From the NCBI GenBank assembly GCA_022578965.1, contig MU400506.1, forward strand, positions 434,001 to 498,000: 64,000 nucleotides of DNA, read 5' to 3'. This DNA comes from Xylaria sp. FL1777. Its lineage: Eukaryota > Ascomycota > Sordariomycetes > Xylariales > Xylariaceae. Below the pieces are notes generated by a model. It was not told where the DNA came from, did not search any database, and saw only the letters and a list, made by a program, of their open reading frames with translations. Positions 57,704-64,000 of the stretch are shown piece by piece. Within the stretch, counting starts at the first letter, position 1. Each line of letters starts with the position of its first letter. The translations under genes and the position numbers were made by a program.

Positions 57704-59643
57704 TTACTGATCAGGAACGTCGAGTTCCCGAAGACCCTCAACCTTTAACTCCTCGCCGGTAGCACGGTGAAAAATGTCCTTTACGTCGTCTGTAGTTGTT
57801 TCGAAGTGTGATGTGGCATCATAACTCTTCGAGATGAAGATGTTGTCTGCTTTGCCATCGTCAACGGGTTCGTATAGCGGTATAGGCGCTCCCTAATAAT
57901 TGTTAGCCAAACATGCACCCACACCAACGAGAGAAAGCAGGGGGGAAAGGGAAAAAAGAGGCCCAGCACTTACCATGAATTGCTCCTCAACCTTACCGAG
58001 ACGGTCTAGGCCAGGTTGCAACTCCAGGTGATGGTTGGATGTCGTCTCGGCGATTGTCGACACGATGGCGATGTAGTAGCCCTTAGGGCAGACGTTGTGT
58101 GCCGACGAGACGCAAGCGATGTAGATGTCTTAGTCTTGAATCAATATTACAGCCATGATCACCGAGGGTGTTTTCCGCACTCACCGTTCTTGCGACCAAC
58201 TTGGGACTGGGGAATGATGAGCTGGCAAGAATCACTGTCGTTGGTGCCAGCCAATGGATGCTTTAGTATGCAGATAGCCTTAAGAACATGTCCAACAACC
58301 TTGACCTTGTGCGGGAAATAGGAAGGGTCGCCCAGAATCATGTCTGTTTTGGTCTCAAATTGTAGCTTCTCGGGACTGTCTGCACTCCCCATAGTGGCCT
58401 TGATACCAACGGCCTTCTTTCCATCGTACAAGACTTCATCCACAGATGTGTTTAGCATATATGTGCCACCATAGATGGCTGACAGACGGGCGAAACCTTG
58501 GGGTAGCTCGCCCAGACCGTACAATGGGTAGATGTATGGCGATTTGCCATACCTCGCCACTGAGTTTCCGTAAAGGCGAATGCGTTCAATGGCATCGGGT
58601 GCCTGGCCTGGTGTGTCGATATAGCTATCATCTAAATACAACGCCATGGCGTGGCCGATGAAGTCACGAGTGCCAGTCTCGAGACCGAATTTGTCGTACA
58701 CCTCCTTCATTATAGTCTTGCTCATGTCGAGGCCTAGTTGTGGCGATGTTAGCATACAGTGGCTTCTTTCACCATGTAATGACCTCTTGCAGATGGTCTC
58801 AGATATTGCTCACCCTTGTGCGTAGTAGGGTCATGAAGGTCGAAGGTGCCTACCCATTCGATGAAGCTCTTCATGCGGCGCTTTTCAAAGATGCCCATGA
58901 GCGGCGACTTGAGAGCTTCACCGGCATCCGAGGGCACCTTGGCAACGGTAGCCTTGGAGCTGGCACCCTGTTGCACGAAACTGCCAGCGACCTGCTTAAA
59001 CTCGAGATAGCGGGTAACGTCGGTAGAGACCAAAATTTTGGTCAGTTGGCCCGAGGCCATCAACAGCTTCGGGACCAGGTCAATGTTCCAATCGTTGGCC
59101 CGGCCGTACTTTTTCCATGGCTCCTCGCCCTTCGTGTAGTTTCCGTACTTCTTGAAAAGCTGTCTCGCACGGACGTGGTTAGCTACTCCTTGCTAGGGAA
59201 AAGGGCGGACGGGCCAGGGGTATGGTGGGGATCGTATGTACCGCCTCGATGTTTACAGACGCAGCCTCTCTGTGGTGGTTGAGCGCACGTTAGCTAGAGT
59301 GCACACGTCCATGGGCAGGGAAGAACGTACCCTCCATAGTGGTCGTTGCGATCGATATGTAAGACCTTCTTGCCTTTGACGCTCAGGACACTGCGAGACG
59401 AGCAGGTTAGTCAGCGACCAGTCGGGGTGTGATGCGGTGGCACGGTGACAGCGGTCGATGGCGGGCATACCCAGAAAGAATGCACTCGGTCAAGCCTGGT
59501 CTCAAAGTCAGCGGCACGAACAGCATCGCGAACAAGCCTCAGACGGGGCGGCCGGGCATTGTCTGATATCGAAACCAGGTGCGGGGCTGCAACGTACCGG
59601 TGCCCAGCACAATGACATCGTACTTCGGCGCGATCTCCTCCAT
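57704..59643 (-). CDS. GDI1: Rab GDP-dissociation inhibitor
   Basis: Complement of eight exons: 59598-59643, 59471-59495, 59331-59390, 59242-59269, 58814-59159, 58185-58733, 57974-58128 and 57704-57892; 465 aa. The first four exons are only 46, 25, 60 and 28 nt. The N-terminus MEEIAPKYDVIVLGTGLTEC and LSVKGKKVLHIDRNDHYGGE are the GDI/REP signature. NDWNIDLVPKLLMASGQLTK, FVQQGASSKATVAKVPSDAG and YGGTYMLNTSVDEVLYDGKK follow. The end (IFISKSYDATSHFETTTDD) is typical, and there is no prenylation motif. GDI extracts GDP-bound Rab GTPases from membranes and recycles them. All junctions are GT-AG and in phase. Confidence 0.95.
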
Positions 59644-60468
59644 GGCGGGCAGTGGTCACTGTGTTTTGCTGGACGAGATGGGAGGCGGACAAAAAGACAA
59701 AGGGGGGCTGTCGAGGGTATCGAGGAGGTTCGGGGGAAGGTTGTCGACTCCAGGCCAAACACGGAACCTTTTTTCTTCAAGTATCGGTGAGCCAAAGCAG
59801 TCTTGGTTGCCGTGTCCGGTGGTCAGGTAGTCTATTCGTGGCCGGCGGGGTGAGGGGCTCGTTGCTGGCAGTGACGCTCGAGACCGTTCACTAGACTAGG
59901 TAGGTACCTAACTAACCAGGCACCTTAGGTAGAGTTAGGGGAACCTCCTATAGCTCTGGCCAATGAGCCATGAGTTTGACGCACCCCCTTACTGCACGTT
60001 GGCGCTGTCCCCCGAGCAGAACCCCGAGTCTGTCTCCGCTAGAGCCTCCCGTGCAACTTTGAAGGTTCACCTGCTGTACCACTACAGTTCATACTTACAT
60101 GAGGCAAGGTATGCAAGATCGTCGCTTAGGTGCAATACCTACTTCGATAGCGCTGCGTTTAATGCACCGTGCATACCTAGAGTTGTCACAGAATAGTAGG
60201 CGGCTTAAACAATTCCAACGCTCCACGCATATTCGACAGCCTTGGTGACTGATCGGTACCGAGCATGTCGGCAACAAGTACTTGGGTTTTATTATAGGTA
60301 CACATATTTACATAGGTAGCTCTTTGGCCTCTACCTAGGTATAGATTCCTTCTCAATTATATCGACACATCGATATATTTTTACACCAGTGACGCAGTGA
60401 CCGCAGTAATTTCCTGGCCCCGTGTATCATACAAAGACCACTTGTTGTTTGATTGCGCCCAAAGATTT
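59644..60468. other. Intergenic stretch upstream of Rab GDI
   Basis: 0.8 kb. A short CT/GA-rich part next to 59644 is the probable GDI promoter. TACCTA microrepeats occur at 59895-59945 and 60295-60345. Open frames of 60-110 codons near 59460-59890 overlap GDI exons or its leader and are not supported. Confidence 0.6.
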
Positions 60469-61367
60469 TCAGGGTCTTGCTGATGGTTGTTGAGTTTCCG
60501 GGGATTTGGGCGAGATTGGTTCTATATCTTCGGGTTTAGTCACCCTGGGCTCCTCCGCCATGAAGCCCGACTGTGCTTGCTCGGTTGTTCGATCTTGGGT
60601 GTTTTCCTCGACCGGGCCTTCGCCCTCCTCGATGTAGGCTTTCGGTGTGTAGGGGGTTTGCGCATTGCTGAGATCAATTTCGGGATCCGCCTCTGCCAGC
60701 GTCCTTGCGTCCTCCCATAGATACCATCGCTCAGTCAGTGCATGCTTGATAGCCCTCATCGTCTTGCGAACCTATTGATAGAGAAGTGGGTCAGTACAAC
60801 GGCACACACATTGTCACCACGTCATGAAATACCGCTTACCTGTTCAAACCGTGCCTCTGCCTCCTCGTCACCCTCAAGAAGCTTAAGTCGGTCTATCGTC
60901 GAGCGCGCCGTCCCGATGCGGTTCTGTTCCTTGACGCACACCCACCATAGCTTGTGCAAGTCTTCCCAGCTCTTGTACCGCAGCTCCTCGACGGTCCATG
61001 CGCGGCCATGCTCTCCGCATTCGTCGGGCGTCAACAGCACCTTGTCCTTCGCATAAAAGAAGTCCCAGAGCCCGTGGTTAGGGTCGACCTCGGTCTCGGG
61101 CTTGTAGTTGGCGGGCTGCGGTATCTCAGACTTGTCAATGTTCATACGAAACCGTATGCCCGATCGGTATATGCTACTCAGGCCGCGCAAACGGTTGTTA
61201 TCGCGGCGTGGTCGCCGGTTTCTATATTCGGGTGTCGATGAGAATGGGCATTTCTGGGACAAATACGTGGGCAAAGCAGCTGCTAAGGGGGGATTGGCAG
61301 TAGGAAAAACTCTGGCGGCATTAACTATCCTGCTGATCGAAGGCCGGATAGAAGCGGGCGTCGCCAT
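60469..61367 (-). CDS. MRPL4: Mitochondrial large ribosomal subunit protein uL29m (MRP-L47 family)
   Basis: Complement of 60840-61367 and 60771-60469; 276 aa, one 68-bp intron. Residues 1-55 are an Arg/Ser/Ala-rich mitochondrial presequence (MATPASIRPSISRIVNAARV). The uL29m core is HGLWDFFYAKDKVLLTPDEC, then GRAWTVEELRYKSWEDLHKL and WWVCVKEQNRIGTARSTIDR, across the splice into VRKTMRAIKHALTERWYLWE. The tail is acidic and Pro-rich, a common fungal extension. The protein sits at the mitoribosomal exit-tunnel region. The start has an acceptable context (CGCCATGGCG-type on the minus strand). Confidence 0.93.
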
Positions 61368-64000
61368 GGTGCGGTGATGCTATTCTACCGTGATCACCTC
61401 AGACCGAGATCGCGAGCGTCAACTTCGTTGCGGCCAATTGAAATTTTGGGTTAATCCGGTCAAAGAAAGCTCGGGCCGTGTGCCATGGTGCTTGCAGGGG
61501 TGCCCTCCCAGTTAAACATGCTAGTAGATGCATATGTGGCTGAAAATACATCGATAGTTGCACTAAACAATTAGAGGCCGCTTTGACTTTCAGTGTATTG
61601 CATTAAAATAATAATAGTCCCTTAAACATTACCTGGTTACCTGGTAACGGGAAGCGTGGAAAGCTTGTTAAACGCAGATCAATGTTAGGAGGTCTTTTTT
61701 GGGAAGTTACAGGTCGTTATTGCAATTTTACATAGTGTTCTAGAATCAAGGATAGTTCAAACTATATAGTAGAGGATATGCTCAAGAGACGAGAAAGGCA
61801 ATAGCTTGGAAGGGTAGTACTACCTAGGACCAAGAGATGTTCTAGATACAAATAGTGTTAAAAAATAGTTTTTATTCGAAGAACTTTGATAGATAGCAAA
61901 CTGAAAGGCTCCGTGAAAAGTTTCAGTTTATTATAATTTCTTGTCTCCATTATACATTATACCTTTTTCTTAAGAAACAGAAGTTAGGCTCTCTCCGCAA
62001 AAGTTAATATATACGAGTGTGTGATGGTAACTCGTCGTTACTTGAGGGTCTCGAGTTTCCTCAACGGTTTATCTCTGCTGCAAGTATACAGAAGTCTTCC
62101 TGTTCCCCATAGAACTCGTTGTCTCGAGCAAGAGTTTCGGTCCGCTGCTAGTATTCCCGTTCAATGTTTTAGGTAGGTTTTGTTGGTTGGTTGGTTGCAC
62201 CTCAATGATCTTTCATTTACTTTCGTATCCTATTTGCTCGTCAGATATTTCCCCTTCGCGTCTTAAGGGTCGGCAGAATGACGAGACGATTCTGGGCCTA
62301 GGCAGTTTTCTGTATCGAAACTTCGCGGTACTCGAAATACGCTGCTGGTTTGATACCACTGGTATCCAAGCTGAAAAGATTGTTGTTTGGTAGGAGTTAT
62401 GCCGTCTACTTCTTCTAGGAGTGCTATCTCGTTCGCGGTTATTACAGTCCAACGATAATCTAGAGAGTTATCTCTACAGATTGTATTTAGGGAGCCTTGC
62501 GAAAGGGACATAGAACGATGTTTCTCGAAAGTAGTATACGTCGCTTGTATATTGGGGGGTCCTTATGGACGAGAGTGACCACACGTGAAAACATCTATTC
62601 TATCGAGGCACGGTATGTGAAGTCTCGCAGCGAATGCTTAATTTCTCCAGAAATTCTCGCGCTATCATCGATCAGAAAGGTAACGCGTTTCGTAGGTTTC
62701 GGCTACGGATGTTGCTAGGCTGGAACTGCCGCCCTTCTGGGCTTCGATCGAAAGGGATATTGTCTCGATTCGTTCCGGGACTCTTCGGTACGAAGTGTTC
62801 GAATTCGCTAGGATGGAGGGACATCGAGATAGGGGTTGTCACCGGTGAGGCACGCTTGACTGAGGAAAAGTTAATACGTTCCGTAGTTGAGATCTAGCAA
62901 ACAGGATCGAATAGCTCCCATTATAAGTCTCCTCATTCCAGTGGACCCAACGGGAAGGATATGGAGCACCCGTAGGATTTGAGATGGAGCTGATCTCCAG
63001 CTTTTAAGGGGACAAGCTTGTATTCTCCGAAGCTGTCAATCCTGCTGCGGCTCTTCTGATGGGGCGTCAGCGGGAGGACACACACCTTTTTCAACGAAGG
63101 TTTCTGGGACATCACAAGGCACCACAGTTGCTCGACTGGCGCGCCAAGTGTGTGGAGAGTCTTTAGACGCGGCTGAATAAACATCTACCAGGCCTTAGCC
63201 TGTAGTCATTTTCAAAGGAACACTACGGGATAGGACAAATCTCTTCTATTGTATTTCTCGTTTCTAAGGTTAGCCTATTCTTCAGAAAAATAACCTCAAT
63301 ACGCTACGCAAGTTCTCTCGCCTTAGTTGCAAGACCTCAGTTACACCTGAATGTTTGCATATGAAGGTATATTGACTGTGGAGGCAGGAATTTGTAGCAG
63401 ACCAACAACTTGCTCAAGTACGGCTACAGTAAGAAACGGGCATTTGTTGTCTCGACACATACACTACTACTGTACATAGTATTGTTACACTAGCCATTGT
63501 AGACTAAACAGGCAGGTGTAAGAGGTACATCGCGTATAAAGGTACCTAGGAAGGCCAGGTGACTTGCAGATCAAGCTGGGTTGACAGGGTTGGTGGAAAC
63601 TGCTATTAGTCTATAACTACAGTAGGAGAAAGTAGAAAGACCTAATGGGTCTACTCTTGACGCCGAGGAGTGTTCTGCCCCGAATCCCCCCGTCCAAGCC
63701 GCTTAGCCTGCTTCTAGTGCTTGAATCCTCCATTAGCGCTGCCACCATATGCACTATATATGTATGTCGGTATCGTTACTTGAGGTTTCTGGAAGATCTT
63801 TGAGATAAACTAAGTAGTATCAACCAATGATGAGCTATATTCTTTCTCGTGGACCTTCTCCTCCGCCTGGCTACCGCTGTGCTACGAAGAATGGGAGTTG
63901 TATAGATCAGAACTTGGCCGAGTCAGGAAAGCACAGCGGAATAGTCTTCTACCGGTATTCCTTGTGGCTCTTCATGTCCATAAAGATGACATAGTCGGCA
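61368..64000. other. Gene-poor right end of window
   Basis: Promoter of the uL29m gene, followed by about 2.5 kb without a supported gene. The segment 61560-62000 is AT-rich. Frames at 62187-62897 and 62933-63184 are open on both strands but interrupted in the longer view; a degraded transposon is possible, though I could not match a family. TACCTAGGAAGG-type motifs recur near 63540. Confidence 0.5.

Overview
The window is nuclear DNA from a filamentous ascomycete (Pezizomycotina; the gene content suits Sordariomycetes, but I cannot name a genus). The evidence is short introns, mostly 49-80 bp, with GTRWGT-like donors, CTAAC-type branch sites and AG acceptors. Fungus-specific families also point there: a Zn2Cys6 regulator, a LaeA-like methyltransferase, the fused Egt1 ergothioneine synthase and a YqeY/Aim41 protein. 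No rRNA, credible tRNA, CRISPR array or intact transposon was recognised. Most genes here were rebuilt exon by exon, by requiring GT-AG (or GC-AG) junctions that restore a family-like reading frame.

Layout. 1-3142 (minus): a SNF2/HLTF-RAD5-type helicase with a RING finger, cut by the left edge. 5992-6507 (plus): a small secreted, probably GPI-anchored protein. 7159-7842 (minus): a basic hypothetical protein. 9826-12266 (plus): type II phosphatidylinositol 4-kinase. 12.3-23.4 kb is a gene-poor stretch holding one convincing but easily missed gene, an intron-dense LaeA/UMTA-like methyltransferase (19374-21142), plus at least one orphan exon-like segment. 23.4-34.2 kb is compact housekeeping sequence: AIM41, a hypothetical protein, the gamma-tubulin complex protein GCP2/Spc97, proteasome subunit alpha5 and a Zn2Cys6 regulator. 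37.4-41.8 kb holds RRP8 and DDI1. 41.8-51 kb is a second desert, AT-rich in part, with a decayed APH-type phosphotransferase pseudogene at about 45 kb. 51-61.4 kb is compact again: EGT1, eIF2B-alpha, Rab GDI and the mitochondrial ribosomal protein uL29m. 61.4-64 kb is a third desert.

The genes do not form one pathway. They are a cross-section of core functions: DNA-damage tolerance, phosphoinositide signalling, spindle-pole microtubule nucleation, protein turnover (alpha5 and Ddi1), rRNA modification, translation control, Rab recycling, mitochondrial translation and ergothioneine synthesis. The core blocks are separated by accessory-looking deserts. The more unusual points are the hidden ten-exon methyltransferase, a DDI1 start codon split by an intron, a GC-AG intron with a 13-nt microexon in the alpha5 gene, 14- and 22-nt microexons in EGT1, the APH relic, and a hairpin shaped like a tRNA acceptor/T-arm at 24.2 kb.
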